Source of the DNA: Muribaculaceae bacterium
Lineage (GTDB): Bacteria > Bacteroidota > Bacteroidia > Bacteroidales > Muribaculaceae
Direction of reading: 5' to 3'
DNA: 55,578 nt
Assembly (NCBI GenBank): GCA_016290325.1
Contig: JAEETL010000017.1
Span: 1 to 55,578 of the forward strand
The first letter of the stretch is position 1. Each line of letters begins with the position of its first letter. A program made the translations under genes and the position numbers. Positions 25,538 to 34,510 of this stretch are shown piece by piece. The notes beneath the pieces were generated by a model. It was not told the DNA's origin. It searched no databases and was given only the letters and a program-made list of their open reading frames with translations.

Positions 25538-26326
25538 ATGGCTGAGGACCAGTTACAGGAAATGTCGTTCTGGGATCACATCGACGCGTTGCGCTCGGTG
25601 CTGATTCGCATTGTTGTAGTGTTGGTGGTAGCTACCATCGGCCTGTTTTGTGTCATGCCTTATTTGTTCGACAATGTGATACTGGCTCCTTGTCATGGCG
25701 ATTTTGTGCTGTATCGGTTGTTTGAACGCATGACCTCTGCTGTAGCTTGGCTGCCTCAATTCACGACTGCAGATTTCCAAGTCGAGCTGATCAACATCAA
25801 GTTGGCCTCACAATTCTTCATTCATATGTCCTCATCGTTCTGGTTAGGACTTGTACTCACGTTCCCCATCGTGTTATACCTGTTGTGGACATTTGTGGCT
25901 CCCGCACTCTATCCCAAAGAGCGGCGCGGTGTCAAAACTGCTTTTGTGATAGGTTGCTTGATGTTTTTCCTGGGAGTGGCAGTAGGTTACTTTGTCGTCT
26001 TTCCCGTCACCCTGCGCTTCCTGGCCGACTATCATGTAAGCCAACTGGTACCTAACCAGATCTCGCTTGACAGCTACATGGACACGTTCCTCATGCTCAT
26101 TTTTGTCATGGGAATCATTTTTGAACTGCCATTGCTGGCATGGCTATTGGGTAGTCTGAACGTGTTACATCGCAGTTTTTTCAAGACCTATCGCCGCCAC
26201 GCGGTCGTGGCATTACTGGTTCTTGCAGCGATTATTACCCCTACAGGCGACCCGTTTACGCTCATGGTCGTCTTCTTGCCCATCTACCTGCTTTATGAGG
26301 TGAGCGCCTATCTTGTTCCCGCGTAA
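25538..26326 (+). CDS. tatC: Sec-independent translocase subunit TatC
   Basis: A 262-residue polytopic protein that binds twin-arginine signal peptides. The ATG at 25538 (MAEDQLQEMSFWDHIDALRS) is preferred over an upstream in-frame GTG at 25529. Conserved features are the N-terminal FWDHIDALR (the TatC F-x-H-L-x-E-L-R-type block), LTFPIVLYLLWTFVAPALYPKERR and the glycine-containing first loops. Six membrane segments fit. The gene ends 19 nt inside the 3' end of the convergent CCA/Ogt fusion gene. Confidence 0.93.
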   Translation: MAEDQLQEMSFWDHIDALRSVLIRIVVVLVVATIGLFCVMPYLFDNVILAPCHGDFVLYRLFERMTSAVAWLPQFTTADFQVELINIKLASQFFIHMSSSFWLGLVLTFPIVLYLLWTFVAPALYPKERRGVKTAFVIGCLMFFLGVAVGYFVVFPVTLRFLADYHVSQLVPNQISLDSYMDTFLMLIFVMGIIFELPLLAWLLGSLNVLHRSFFKTYRRHAVVALLVLAAIITPTGDPFTLMVVFLPIYLLYEVSAYLVPA

Positions 26327-28239
26327 TTCTTCTCCAGATCGAGCAACTGTTGTTTTAAGGCGGGGCCAGAGGCATATCCGCCAAGCGAACCATCAGCATT
26401 AATCACACGGTGACATGGCACGACGATGCTCACTGGATTGTTGTGGTTGGCTTGGGCGACGGCGCGTGAACCCTTTGGATTTCCAGCACGTTTGGCGAGC
26501 TCGCCATATGAGATGGTAGTCCCATAAGGAATGCGTTGCAATTCATCCCACACCTTCAGTTGGAATTCGGTTCCGGTCAGATGCAATGGCAAGGAAAATG
26601 ACTGGCGTGTTCCTTCAAAATACTCACTCAGTTGTTTCACGCATTGGTCGAGTAGGGGAGTAGTGGCTTCTACTAGTGGTAACTTGAGTTTTTTAGCGAT
26701 TTTATCGGCCTCTGTTTTGTTCCAACTGATCAATGCGATACCTTGTTCATCAGCAGCAATGGTGAGTGTGCCCATGGGCGCCTCCATCGTTGTGTGGCAC
26801 AGTTGCCCATGATAGATGTGAGAGATACCCAATTCACTGGCTTTATCCAGCATCAGGCGGTAGGCCGATGCATAATCGTTGGTGATGATACCGTCTAGGA
26901 TGGCATCTTTAATGGCGTCCTTGATATAACCCACGGGTTTGGATGGCTCGAGGCCGAAAGTCGCCATGATTTCACCGCCGTCAACGGGAGGCTGGAAGTT
27001 GCGCACACGGTCTTTCTCTTCAATATCAACGAGTTTGCTTTTCACCAGGTCAAAATTCTCCCTGAACTGTTGCACCTTGTGCTGGTTTTTACTGGTAATA
27101 TCTGCTTTGCACAGGGTCATCAGGTCGTCGATGTCGTCTCCAGCGTCAAATAGCAGGCGACGCACAGCGCTATCGGTCACCTCATCCTCAACAAGAGCGA
27201 TAGGACGCATGTGCAATCCGACCAGCTTTTTCACATATTTCATGTGTTCGTTGAGCGGTAAACGCATCTTGGCAAAAATCTTGGGCACCATTTTCTCGCC
27301 GATGTAATTGTGGTTATGAAATGTCCAGCCCAATTGCGGGTCCCAACGCTTGGTGCGCGCTTTGCCCACATCGTGCAACAGGGCAGCCCAACGCAACCAC
27401 ACGTTATCGCTGGCAGCAGCCACATTATCAAGCACCTGCATGGTGTGCATGAAATTATCCTTATGACCACGGCCATTAACGGTCTCAACTCCTTTTAATG
27501 CGGCTAGTTCAGGGAAAATAATAGATAATAAGCCGCTTTGGTCAAGCAGCATCCAGCCACGTGAGGGGATGGGTGAACGCATGATTTTCATCAGCTCTTC
27601 GGCGATGCGTTCCCGAGTGATGATGCGGATGCGCTCGGCATTGCGCCTGATGGCCTCAAAAGTCTCGGGATAGATGTCAAAATTCAATTGGGTCGCAAAC
27701 CTCACGGCCCGCATCATCCTCAGCGGATCGTCACTGAAGGTGATGTCAGGATCTAGAGGAGTGCGGATAATGCGGCGCTCCAGGTCCCCGATGCCGTCAA
27801 AGGGGTCCAACAGCTCACCGTAGCGATCCATGTTCAAGCAGATCGCCATCGCGTTAATGGTGAAGTCACGGCGACACTGGTCATCATTGAGTGTACCGTC
27901 CTCAACAATCGGGTTGCGGCTCTCACGACGGTAAGATTCACGACGGGCACCAACGAACTCCAGTTCCCACTGACGTGTTTTGACCTGTGCCGTTCCATAG
28001 GTGCGGAAAACCGACAGGTGTGACCGTTTGCCAAGTCGATGGGCCACTGCGCGCGCTACCTCAATACCGCTTCCCACTGTCACAAAATCCATGTCATTAC
28101 AGGGACGCTCTAGGAAGATGTCTCTCACATATCCCCCAACGACATAGCACTCGCGATGCAACTCATCAGCCACCTCGCCCACCAGCTTCATTACCGGCAG
28201 ATTAACGTGGCTATCAATTTTTTGACGGTCGATTTCCAT
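26308..28239 (-). CDS. CCA-adding tRNA nucleotidyltransferase fused to Ogt-type DNA alkyltransferase
   Basis: A 643-residue fusion. Residues 1 to about 475 are a class II CCA-adding enzyme: GGYVRDIFL, the catalytic NDMDFV pair, RRDFTINAMA, DPLRMMRAVRFA and an HD domain with LLHDVGKA. Residues about 485-643 are a complete O6-methylguanine-DNA methyltransferase: EAPMGTLTIAADEQG, IPYGTTISYGELA and the active-site IVVPCHRVI with Cys609, then SLGGYA. A short linker (HIYHGQLCHTT) joins them without any stop or frame change. The two activities (tRNA 3' end synthesis and DNA alkyl repair) are not known to act together, so co-expression as one polypeptide is unusual. The stop lies inside tatC on the other strand. 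Confidence 0.9.
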   Translation of the reverse strand: MEIDRQKIDSHVNLPVMKLVGEVADELHRECYVVGGYVRDIFLERPCNDMDFVTVGSGIEVARAVAHRLGKRSHLSVFRTYGTAQVKTRQWELEFVGARRESYRRESRNPIVEDGTLNDDQCRRDFTINAMAICLNMDRYGELLDPFDGIGDLERRIIRTPLDPDITFSDDPLRMMRAVRFATQLNFDIYPETFEAIRRNAERIRIITRERIAEELMKIMRSPIPSRGWMLLDQSGLLSIIFPELAALKGVETVNGRGHKDNFMHTMQVLDNVAAASDNVWLRWAALLHDVGKARTKRWDPQLGWTFHNHNYIGEKMVPKIFAKMRLPLNEHMKYVKKLVGLHMRPIALVEDEVTDSAVRRLLFDAGDDIDDLMTLCKADITSKNQHKVQQFRENFDLVKSKLVDIEEKDRVRNFQPPVDGGEIMATFGLEPSKPVGYIKDAIKDAILDGIITNDYASAYRLMLDKASELGISHIYHGQLCHTTMEAPMGTLTIAADEQGIALISWNKTEADKIAKKLKLPLVEATTPLLDQCVKQLSEYFEGTRQSFSLPLHLTGTEFQLKVWDELQRIPYGTTISYGELAKRAGNPKGSRAVAQANHNNPVSIVVPCHRVINADGSLGGYASGPALKQQLLDLEKNYAGTR

Positions 28240-28258
28240 TTTTTAACCTATTAGACTG

Positions 28259-28266
28259 CAAATTTA
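28259..28266 (-). promoter_or_regulatory. -7 element of the CCA/Ogt gene
   Basis: Minus-strand TAAATTTG, 20 nt before the ATG at 28239, divergent from the rho promoter. Confidence 0.55.
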
Positions 28267-28286
28267 CACCTTTTTTCCTCCATTTT

Positions 28287-28317
28287 TTGCGCAAGTCAAG
28301 AAAAATCATTAATTTTG
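28287..28317 (+). promoter_or_regulatory. Promoter of rho
   Basis: TTG (28287-28289), 20-nt spacer, TAATTTTG (28310-28317). Transcription would start near 28322, giving a leader of about 138 nt. Confidence 0.65.
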
Positions 28318-28321
28318 CAAC

Positions 28322-28361
28322 GCAATTCGGTATAATAGACCGAGAAATTGCAATCTTTTTT
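28322..28361 (+). terminator. Terminator-like hairpin at the 5' end of the rho leader
   Basis: GCAATTCGGT (28322-28331) pairs with ACCG (28339-28342) and AATTGC (28346-28351), with a 3-nt bulge and 7-nt loop. Four nt later comes TTTTTT (28356-28361). It begins at about the first transcribed nucleotide and lies about 100 nt before the start codon, as expected of an attenuator. Confidence 0.6.
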
Positions 28362-28459
28362 ACCAATAGATTCTGTTCTCTCCCACAAATTCCGATACTT
28401 TAATTAATGGGTTTTTCGTGCAAATACATGGCACACACCCTATTTTGTAATTTTACTAT

Positions 28460-30547
28460 ATGTATTATAACATCAATCAACTCAATGAAATGAGCGATGA
28501 GCAGCTCCGTGAAGTGGCCAAGTCTATGGGCATTAAGCGTGTGGATTCTACTGATCACGATGCCTTGGTATATGAAGTGCTTGACAAACAAGCTGAAGCC
28601 GAAGCTGCAAATGCGCCAGAACCTGGCCGGCGCCGCCGTGAGCGCATTCGTCAGCCAGCCGCTAAGGCAAACGGCAATGAAGTAACCAAAGATGATGCCG
28701 TACAAACAAAGAGCAAAAATAAAAAGAATAATAATGAGCAGAATGTGGCTGAGGTAAAACCAGTAGCCGAAGAAATGCCTAAAGAAACTCCGGTTATTGT
28801 TGAGCAAGAGCAAGAACCTGCTCCAGAGCCTCCTAAGCGCAAGCGTGGCCGCCCAACCGCTGCCGAAAAAGCCGCACGTGAAGCCGCTGCTCAAAAGAAC
28901 GATGAAAAGCAGCAGGAAGAATCTGCTCCCGCTGCTGAAACACAGGAGTCCGTTGAACAGGCTGTTACACCAGAGAAACCACGACGTCGTGGACGCAAGC
29001 CTAAACAGGCGGTTCAGGAACCCTTGCTTCCTTTTGACAACATGGATATGACAGAAGAGGCTCCTCAAGAGCCTGATGCTCAAGAACCCGAAATGATTGA
29101 AGAACCTGCTCAACAGCAGGATGAGAATTTCGAACAGCCCGCTCCCGTTAGTGAACCTCGCGAGCGTGAAGGCGTTTCACTCAATTCGTTCTTCAACACT
29201 GGCGGCTCATTCACCTTCAAACCGCGCACCCAACAGGAGCGTGAGGAGGCCATGAGACGCGCCGAAGAGGAACGCCGCCGTCAGGCCGAGGAAGCCGCCA
29301 AGGCTCCGATTGTCATCCAAGAGCCCAAAGTTATCAAGGAGAGCAAGAATAAGAAGCGCAAGAACAAACAGCAACAACAGCAACAGATTGCCGAAATCAA
29401 TCCTTATCTTGATCAGCCTTATAATTTTGATGGCATTCTTGAGGCTCAAGGTGTACTCGACATCGCTCCTGAGGGATATGGTTTCCTGCGCTCCAGCGAT
29501 TACAACTATCTCACTTCTCCCGACGATATCTATGTGCAGCAGTCACAAATCAAGGCCTACGGTCTAAAGACAGGTGATGTCATTGAGGGAAGCATTCGTC
29601 CCCCAATGGAAGGCGAGAAGTATTTCCCATTGAGCGAAATCCGTCTGATTAATGGCCGCACTCCTGCTTATGTCCGCGACCGTGTACCGTTTGAGCATCT
29701 GGTACCCTTGTTCCCCGATGAGAAATTTGATTTGGTAAGCAAGCGTCATCCCACAGTTTCTCAACGAGTAGTGGATATGTTCTCACCTATCGGCAAGGGG
29801 CAACGCGGTCTTATTGTCGCTCAGCCTAAGACTGGTAAGACGATGCTCTTAAAGGAAATCGCTAACGCGATCTCAGAAAATCATCCTGAGACCTATATGA
29901 TAATCCTGCTCATCGACGAGCGTCCCGAGGAGGTGACCGACATGGCCCGCAGCGTCAATGCCGAGGTGATTGCTTCGACATTTGATGAGCCTGCCGATCG
30001 TCATGTCAAGATTGCCGATCTCGTGCTCAGCAAGGCCAAGAGGCTTGTTGAATGCGGTCATGACGTGGTCATCCTGCTCGACTCTATTACCCGTCTTGCA
30101 CGTGCCTATAACACCATTGCTCCCGCATCAGGCAAGATTCTTACTGGTGGTGTGGATGCTAATGCATTGCAGCGTCCCAAGCGTTTCTTTGGCGCGGCAC
30201 GTAACATCGAGGGTGGTGGTAGCCTTACCATCATCGCTACAGCCCTTACCGAGACCGGTTCCAAGATGGACGAGGTCATCTTTGAGGAATTCAAGGGTAC
30301 CGGTAACATGGAGTTGCAGTTGGATCGCAAGCTCTCTAATAAGCGCATCTTCCCCGCTGTAGATGTCATGGCGTCCAGTACGCGCCGCGATGACCTGCTT
30401 CTGCCACAAGACACGCTCAACAAGATGTGGATTATCCGCCGTTTCTTGAGCGACCGCACCTCGGTCGAGGCCATGGAGTTTGTCAAGGAGCGCATGGAAC
30501 GCACCCGTGACAACGAGGAGTTCCTGCTTACCATGCAACAAAGCTAA
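28460..30547 (+). CDS. rho: Transcription termination factor Rho with long disordered insertion
   Basis: A 695-residue hexameric RNA helicase that ends transcripts. Residues 1-45 are the Rho N-terminal helical domain ([20 protein letters not shown]). Residues about 48-310 are a low-complexity insertion rich in Glu, Pro, Ala, Gln and Lys, with two AT-hook-like basic patches, KRKRGRP and RRRGRKPK. The cold-shock RNA-binding domain follows (about 315-390), then the ATPase core with Walker A PKTGKT at about 456-461, Walker [15 protein letters not shown] and the Q-loop region. E. coli Rho has 419 residues; the insertion explains the difference and is characteristic of Bacteroidota. rho, ruvX and def are closely spaced and probably one transcript. 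Confidence 0.97.
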   Translation: MYYNINQLNEMSDEQLREVAKSMGIKRVDSTDHDALVYEVLDKQAEAEAANAPEPGRRRRERIRQPAAKANGNEVTKDDAVQTKSKNKKNNNEQNVAEVKPVAEEMPKETPVIVEQEQEPAPEPPKRKRGRPTAAEKAAREAAAQKNDEKQQEESAPAAETQESVEQAVTPEKPRRRGRKPKQAVQEPLLPFDNMDMTEEAPQEPDAQEPEMIEEPAQQQDENFEQPAPVSEPREREGVSLNSFFNTGGSFTFKPRTQQEREEAMRRAEEERRRQAEEAAKAPIVIQEPKVIKESKNKKRKNKQQQQQQIAEINPYLDQPYNFDGILEAQGVLDIAPEGYGFLRSSDYNYLTSPDDIYVQQSQIKAYGLKTGDVIEGSIRPPMEGEKYFPLSEIRLINGRTPAYVRDRVPFEHLVPLFPDEKFDLVSKRHPTVSQRVVDMFSPIGKGQRGLIVAQPKTGKTMLLKEIANAISENHPETYMIILLIDERPEEVTDMARSVNAEVIASTFDEPADRHVKIADLVLSKAKRLVECGHDVVILLDSITRLARAYNTIAPASGKILTGGVDANALQRPKRFFGAARNIEGGGSLTIIATALTETGSKMDEVIFEEFKGTGNMELQLDRKLSNKRIFPAVDVMASSTRRDDLLLPQDTLNKMWIIRRFLSDRTSVEAMEFVKERMERTRDNEEFLLTMQQS

Positions 30548-30568
30548 TCTGTTGAATCATCTTCAGTG

Positions 30569-31006
30569 ATGGGACGCATTCTGGGTATTGATTATGGACG
30601 CAAGCGCACTGGCTTGGCGGTCACCGATCCGTTAGGGATTGTGGCTGGAAATCTGGCCACAGTTCCTACCCATACCCTTATGCAGTTCATCCAGGACTAT
30701 ATCGAGCGAGAGCAGGTGGACCGCATCGTGATTGGTAACCCCATGCAGCTCAATGGCCAGCCCAGCGAGAGTATGAAATACATCACCCCCTTTGTCAATC
30801 GGCTAAAAAAAGTGTTGCCCGATATGCCAGTGGTGATGTATGACGAGCGTTTTACCAGCACCATCGCCCATCAAGCGATGATTGACGGTGGCATGAAGAA
30901 AAGTGACCGTCGCGACAAATCACGCGTCGATGCCATTGCCGCCACCATCATCCTCAACGATTATTTGCAAAGCATATACAACAAAACTGATAATACCAAA
31001 ATATGA
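30569..31006 (+). CDS. ruvX: RuvX/YqgF-type Holliday-junction resolvase fold protein
   Basis: A 145-residue RNase-H-fold protein. The ATG at 30569 (MGRILGIDYGRKRTGLAVTD) is used; a GTG three bases earlier is also in frame. GIDYGRKRTGLA contains the first catalytic Asp, VIGNPMQLNGQPSE is the second block, and DERFTSTIAHQAM and KSRVDAIAATIIL complete the YqgF pattern. Members act on Holliday junctions or in 16S rRNA 5' processing. Its stop overlaps the start of def by 4 nt (ATGA), so the two are coupled. Confidence 0.9.
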   Translation: MGRILGIDYGRKRTGLAVTDPLGIVAGNLATVPTHTLMQFIQDYIEREQVDRIVIGNPMQLNGQPSESMKYITPFVNRLKKVLPDMPVVMYDERFTSTIAHQAMIDGGMKKSDRRDKSRVDAIAATIILNDYLQSIYNKTDNTKI

Positions 31007-31575
31007 TTTTACCTATTTATATCTACGGCCATCCCGTGTTGCGCGCCGAGAATGCCAAAGTGACCCCAGATTATCCCGGGTTGCAGGATCTAATCGCCAA
31101 CATGAAGGAAACTATGTATCACACTAACGGTATCGGCATCGCTGCTCCTCAAGTGGGCGTGAATGCGCGCATCGTGTATATTGATGTCGATGTACTTGCC
31201 GAGGATTTCCCTGAGTTAAAAGGAGTGAATATGGTCCTCATTAATCCTGAAATCGAAATCGATGAGAATGCTCAACCAACTACTCGCGAGGAGGGTTGCT
31301 TGAGTGTGCCGGGTATTCACGAGAATGTACAGCGTATCGAGAAAATACATTTGCACTGGCAGGACGAGAATTTTGAGGAACATGACCAGGACATTGAGGG
31401 TTATTTAGCTCGCGTTGTCCAGCACGAGTGTGATCACCTCGAGAAAACTTTGTTTGTTGATCGCATCTCACCAATCCGCAAACAACTCATTCGCAACAAA
31501 TTAAATAACATGATTAAGGGTAAAGTCGCTTGTGACTATCGCTGCAAAGTGGCTCCCGCCAGGCGTAAAAAATAA
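31003..31575 (+). CDS. def: Peptide deformylase
   Basis: A 190-residue metallo-enzyme removing the formyl group from nascent proteins. All three family motifs are present: GIGIAAPQVG, EEGCLSVPG (metal Cys) and QHECDHLEKTLFVD (HExxH metal site). Length is slightly above the usual 165-185, with a basic C-terminal tail ending RRKK. It is translated with ruvX through a 4-nt overlap. Confidence 0.97.
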   Translation: MILPIYIYGHPVLRAENAKVTPDYPGLQDLIANMKETMYHTNGIGIAAPQVGVNARIVYIDVDVLAEDFPELKGVNMVLINPEIEIDENAQPTTREEGCLSVPGIHENVQRIEKIHLHWQDENFEEHDQDIEGYLARVVQHECDHLEKTLFVDRISPIRKQLIRNKLNNMIKGKVACDYRCKVAPARRKK

Positions 31576-31730
31576 AAAGTGGAAGATGTCTCACGACAGC
31601 CTCCACAAACCTTAAATCTAATACCATGAAAAACACACATGCAAATGTAATAATGTTTTTTGGATTTATACAAACATTTTAACACTATTTCATATTTTTA
31701 TATATAATTTTAATATTTGAAACGACAATT

Positions 31731-32189
31731 ATGCCCAATTCCCTCATCTCCAAGGAAGACCATCAGTTCATGAAGATGGCATGTGACCTGGCAATAGAAA
31801 ATCACAACCGGGGTGGAGAACCGTTTGGTGCTGTAATAGTTAAAAACGGACAGGTGATTGCAGCAGCTTGTAATTCAGTGACTCTGGATAATGATCCGAC
31901 GGCCCATGCCGAGATAAACGCCATTCGCTGTGCATGTAGAATGACGCAAAATAACAAGTTAGACGGATGTGTGGTGTATTCCAGCTGTGAGCCGTGCCCC
32001 ATGTGCTTGAGTGCCCTATACTTGGCTGGGGTGAGTCGCATCTACTATGCTAATACCTCTGCTGATGCCGGCAACATCAATTTCGGTGGCAATTTCATCT
32101 ACAATGAGATTAAGAAGCCCCATCTAGAGCGTTCCATCCCATGCATCCACATGCAGGACACCGATACCATCAAGTCTTTCAACAAATAG
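31731..32189 (+). CDS. Nucleoside/guanine deaminase (zinc, CDA fold)
   Basis: A 152-residue cytidine-deaminase-fold enzyme. HAEINAI (metal His and catalytic Glu) and SCEPCPMCLSALYLAG (the P-C-x2-C zinc motif) define the family. The GEPFGAVIVKNGQVI start and the C-terminal FNK ending resemble guanine deaminases of the GuaD type more than TadA; tRNA adenosine deaminase is a less likely alternative. It is preceded by about 155 nt of AT-rich sequence without a clear consensus promoter. Confidence 0.85.
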   Translation: MPNSLISKEDHQFMKMACDLAIENHNRGGEPFGAVIVKNGQVIAAACNSVTLDNDPTAHAEINAIRCACRMTQNNKLDGCVVYSSCEPCPMCLSALYLAGVSRIYYANTSADAGNINFGGNFIYNEIKKPHLERSIPCIHMQDTDTIKSFNK

Positions 32190-32241
32190 GCAAGCAAAGA
32201 GGATAAGATAGAAGAATATTAAAAATCCCAAAATAGATAAA

Positions 32242-32276
32242 AGCGGCGACATTCCCATTATGTGGGTGTCGCCGCT
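32242..32276 (-). terminator. Terminator of the first barrel gene
   Basis: AGCGGCGACA (32242-32251) pairs with TGTCGCCGCT (32267-32276), with an inner CCCA/TGGG pair. On the minus strand it follows the stop at 32303 and is followed by TTTTATCTATTTTG. Confidence 0.85.
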
Positions 32277-32302
32277 CCTGTTTATTGATTATTTATAGGC
32301 TA

Positions 32303-32881
32303 TCAGAATTTCATACCGAAGGCCAACTGAATGTTGCCGTTCTTGGCCTCATTCAACTCACCCTTGAAGGCATCGGTCAACCCCATGGTGTAACGGGCCT
32401 GGATGAAGGCATTGTCCGTCAGGTTGTAGGTGCCGCCCAAGCCAACACCGAAGTCAACACTCTTAGTCATATCCTTGATGTCTTCAGCATCGAGGTCACC
32501 GACCTGATACTTACTGTATACATTAAATCCCACTTGAGGACCCAGGTCGAAGCTGAAATTGGGAGTAGCATACCACTTGAACATCACGGGTACATTGATA
32601 TAGTTGGTTGTAAAAGTGTTGTCTGCCTTCTTGTTCTCAGCCTCATAGATTTTAAACTTTCCGCCTTGAGAAGCGAACACGACTTCGGGAGCGATAGCGA
32701 AATGAGGATTGAACTTGTACTCCATGAGAGCACCGAACTGATATCCGATTTTCATGCCGTGCTCTGTGTCCTTGCCCCAGAAGTGGGTAGCGTCAACACC
32801 GACTTTTGCACCAAATTGAACTTGAGCGCTAGCGCTCATGCACACGATTGCAGCAGCAATCAAAACTAAAGCCTTCTTCAT
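32303..32881 (-). CDS. Outer-membrane beta-barrel protein (paralogue 1)
   Basis: A 192-residue exported barrel. The signal peptide MKKALVLIAAAIVCMSASAQ is followed by VQFGAKVGVDATHFWGKDTE, then alternating strands (for example HFAIAPEVVFASQGGKFKI, FSFDLGPQVGFNVYSKY) and a C-terminal strand ending in Phe (LAFGMKF), the usual signal for outer-membrane insertion. It is a porin-family/OmpX-like small barrel with no enzymatic motif. It is a clear paralogue of the next gene at 33090, with nearly identical signal peptide and C-terminus and a shared upstream operator-like repeat. Confidence 0.85.
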   Translation of the reverse strand: MKKALVLIAAAIVCMSASAQVQFGAKVGVDATHFWGKDTEHGMKIGYQFGALMEYKFNPHFAIAPEVVFASQGGKFKIYEAENKKADNTFTTNYINVPVMFKWYATPNFSFDLGPQVGFNVYSKYQVGDLDAEDIKDMTKSVDFGVGLGGTYNLTDNAFIQARYTMGLTDAFKGELNEAKNGNIQLAFGMKF

Positions 32882-32936
32882 AAATCTTTCTCTTTTAATA
32901 AAACGTTTAGTTGTACTCTAATGAATAATGCTTTTC

Positions 32937-32955
32937 GTCAAAACGTACTTTTGAC
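32937..32955 (-). promoter_or_regulatory. GTCAAAA palindrome upstream of barrel 1
   Basis: GTCAAAA-CGTAC-TTTTGAC, a perfect 7-bp inverted repeat, 56-74 bp upstream of the ATG. The same element lies at the same distance before barrel 2, within a longer block of conserved upstream sequence. Confidence 0.55.
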
Positions 32956-33017
32956 ACATATTTAACGATGGAGTTTAATACATATTGTCAGGAATCTTTT
33001 GCCATTACAAAAAAATA

Positions 33018-33049
33018 GCGGCTGTCCCACTATTACTTGGGGCAGCCGC
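33018..33049 (-). terminator. Terminator of the second barrel gene
   Basis: GCGGCTG (33018-33024) pairs with CAGCCGC (33043-33049) with further inner pairing. On the minus strand it is followed by TATTTTTTTG. Confidence 0.85.
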
Positions 33050-33089
33050 CGTTTATTAATAACTCTCTGCTTTGTCTTGATCTGGACTA

Positions 33090-33704
33090 TCAGAACTTCA
33101 TACCAAAAGCAATCTGGACGTTGCCGTTCTTCTCGTTACTGTCATGGATATCGAAAACATTGGTCAAGCCCAAAGTGTAACGTGCCTGAACAAAGGCGTT
33201 GTTGGTCAAGTTATAGGTAGCACCCAGTCCTACTCCAAAGTCAACGGTTTTGGTGTTATCCTTTAGATCAATACTCTCTTTTGCCTCAACATTTCCGAGT
33301 TTGCCCGAAGCAGTCATTTTGCTATACACGTTGAAACCTACCTGCGGACCCAAATCGATGCTGAAGTCGGGGGTTGCATAGAACTTGAGCATCAAGGGGA
33401 CATTGATGTAGTTGGTATGGAATGTGCCTTTGGCCTTAACAACATAATCGTCATCATCATCATAAACATCTCCAGTTGCTTTGCCACCCTGTGCAGCAAA
33501 AACGACCTCGGGAGCGATAGCGAAGTGAGGATTGAACTTATATTCCATCATCAAGCCTACTTGGTAGTTGGGCTGTATGCCATGAGGTGCGTCTTCACCC
33601 CAAAAATGAGTCAAATCAAAACCCACCTTTGCACCAAACTGAACTTGAGCGCTTGCGCTCATGCACACGATTGCAGCAGCAATCAAAGCAAAAACTTTCT
33701 TCAT
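33090..33704 (-). CDS. Outer-membrane beta-barrel protein (paralogue 2)
   Basis: A 204-residue paralogue of the gene at 32303. The signal peptide MKKVFALIAAAIVCMSASAQ and the following VQFGAKVGFDLTHFWGED are nearly the same. It differs by a very acidic insertion (VYDDDDDYV, at about residue 77-85) in what would be an extracellular loop, and by a longer loop near 135-145. It ends in FGMKF. The pair probably arose by tandem duplication, each copy keeping its own promoter and terminator. Confidence 0.85.
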   Translation of the reverse strand: MKKVFALIAAAIVCMSASAQVQFGAKVGFDLTHFWGEDAPHGIQPNYQVGLMMEYKFNPHFAIAPEVVFAAQGGKATGDVYDDDDDYVVKAKGTFHTNYINVPLMLKFYATPDFSIDLGPQVGFNVYSKMTASGKLGNVEAKESIDLKDNTKTVDFGVGLGATYNLTNNAFVQARYTLGLTNVFDIHDSNEKNGNVQIAFGMKF

Positions 33705-33758
33705 AAACTTTCTTTTTTAAAAAACGGTTTAGTTATACTCTATTGAATATCGTTTTTA

Positions 33759-33777
33759 GTCAAAACGAACCTTTGAC
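33759..33777 (-). promoter_or_regulatory. GTCAAAA palindrome upstream of barrel 2
   Basis: GTCAAAA-CGAAC-CTTTGAC, 6 of 7 arm positions matched, 55-73 bp upstream of the ATG at 33704. Confidence 0.5.
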
Positions 33778-33878
33778 ACAAAAATAACGATAGGGTTTAA
33801 TACATATTGCTGGAAAACCCATCATAAATGACATTTAGGACACTTTATTGTGATTTTACACCACTTTCCCCATAAATA

Positions 33879-34508
33879 CTATGGCTTGTATTGCTTGCAG
33901 TACTGCTGGATGCCGCAGTTCAGGCAATCGGGACGAAGCGCTTTGCACACATAGCGACCATGCAACAAAATCCAATGATGAGCCTTGAAACGCTGTTCAG
34001 CTGGAATATGTCGCATCAGGTCACGTTCGACATCATTAGGTGTTTTGCCCTGTGACAACCCCAGGCGGTGTGACACGCGATACACATGAGTATCAACAGG
34101 AATGGTCGCTTTGCCAAATGCTGCCCCTAGCACCACATTTGCGGTTTTACGGCCCACACCGGGCAACGAGGTAAGGTCTTTCATGTTATCGGGCACTTGG
34201 CCATCAAACACGTCAACCAACTGTCTTGCCATCGCTTGCAGGTGGGCAGCCTTGCTGTTAGGATAGGATACGCTCTTGACATATTCCAAAATGTCCTCTA
34301 CACTTGCAGCTGCCATCGCTTGAGCTGTGGGGTAGGCCTCAAACAGTGCTGGTGTGACCATATTCACCCTCTTGTCAGTGCACTGGGCACTCAACATCAC
34401 GGCCACCAACAATTCAAACGGGTCACGATGTTGCAACTCGGTCTCGGGATTAGGCTGTTCTCGTTGGAAATACTCTAAAATCCCCTGATATCGTTCTTTT
34501 ATTGTCAT
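33879..34508 (-). CDS. nth: Endonuclease III
   Basis: A 209-residue base-excision repair glycosylase/AP lyase for oxidised pyrimidines. The helix-hairpin-helix LPGVGRKTANVVLG contains the catalytic Lys, and PVDTHVYRVSHRLG contains the catalytic Asp. The C-terminal 4Fe-4S site has the standard C-x6-C-x2-C-x5-C spacing (CKALRPDCLNCGIQQYC). Length is normal. It lies downstream of pheS on the same strand across a 114-nt gap made of hairpins and short repeats. Confidence 0.96.
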   Translation of the reverse strand: MTIKERYQGILEYFQREQPNPETELQHRDPFELLVAVMLSAQCTDKRVNMVTPALFEAYPTAQAMAAASVEDILEYVKSVSYPNSKAAHLQAMARQLVDVFDGQVPDNMKDLTSLPGVGRKTANVVLGAAFGKATIPVDTHVYRVSHRLGLSQGKTPNDVERDLMRHIPAEQRFKAHHWILLHGRYVCKALRPDCLNCGIQQYCKQYKP

Positions 34509-34510
34509 GA

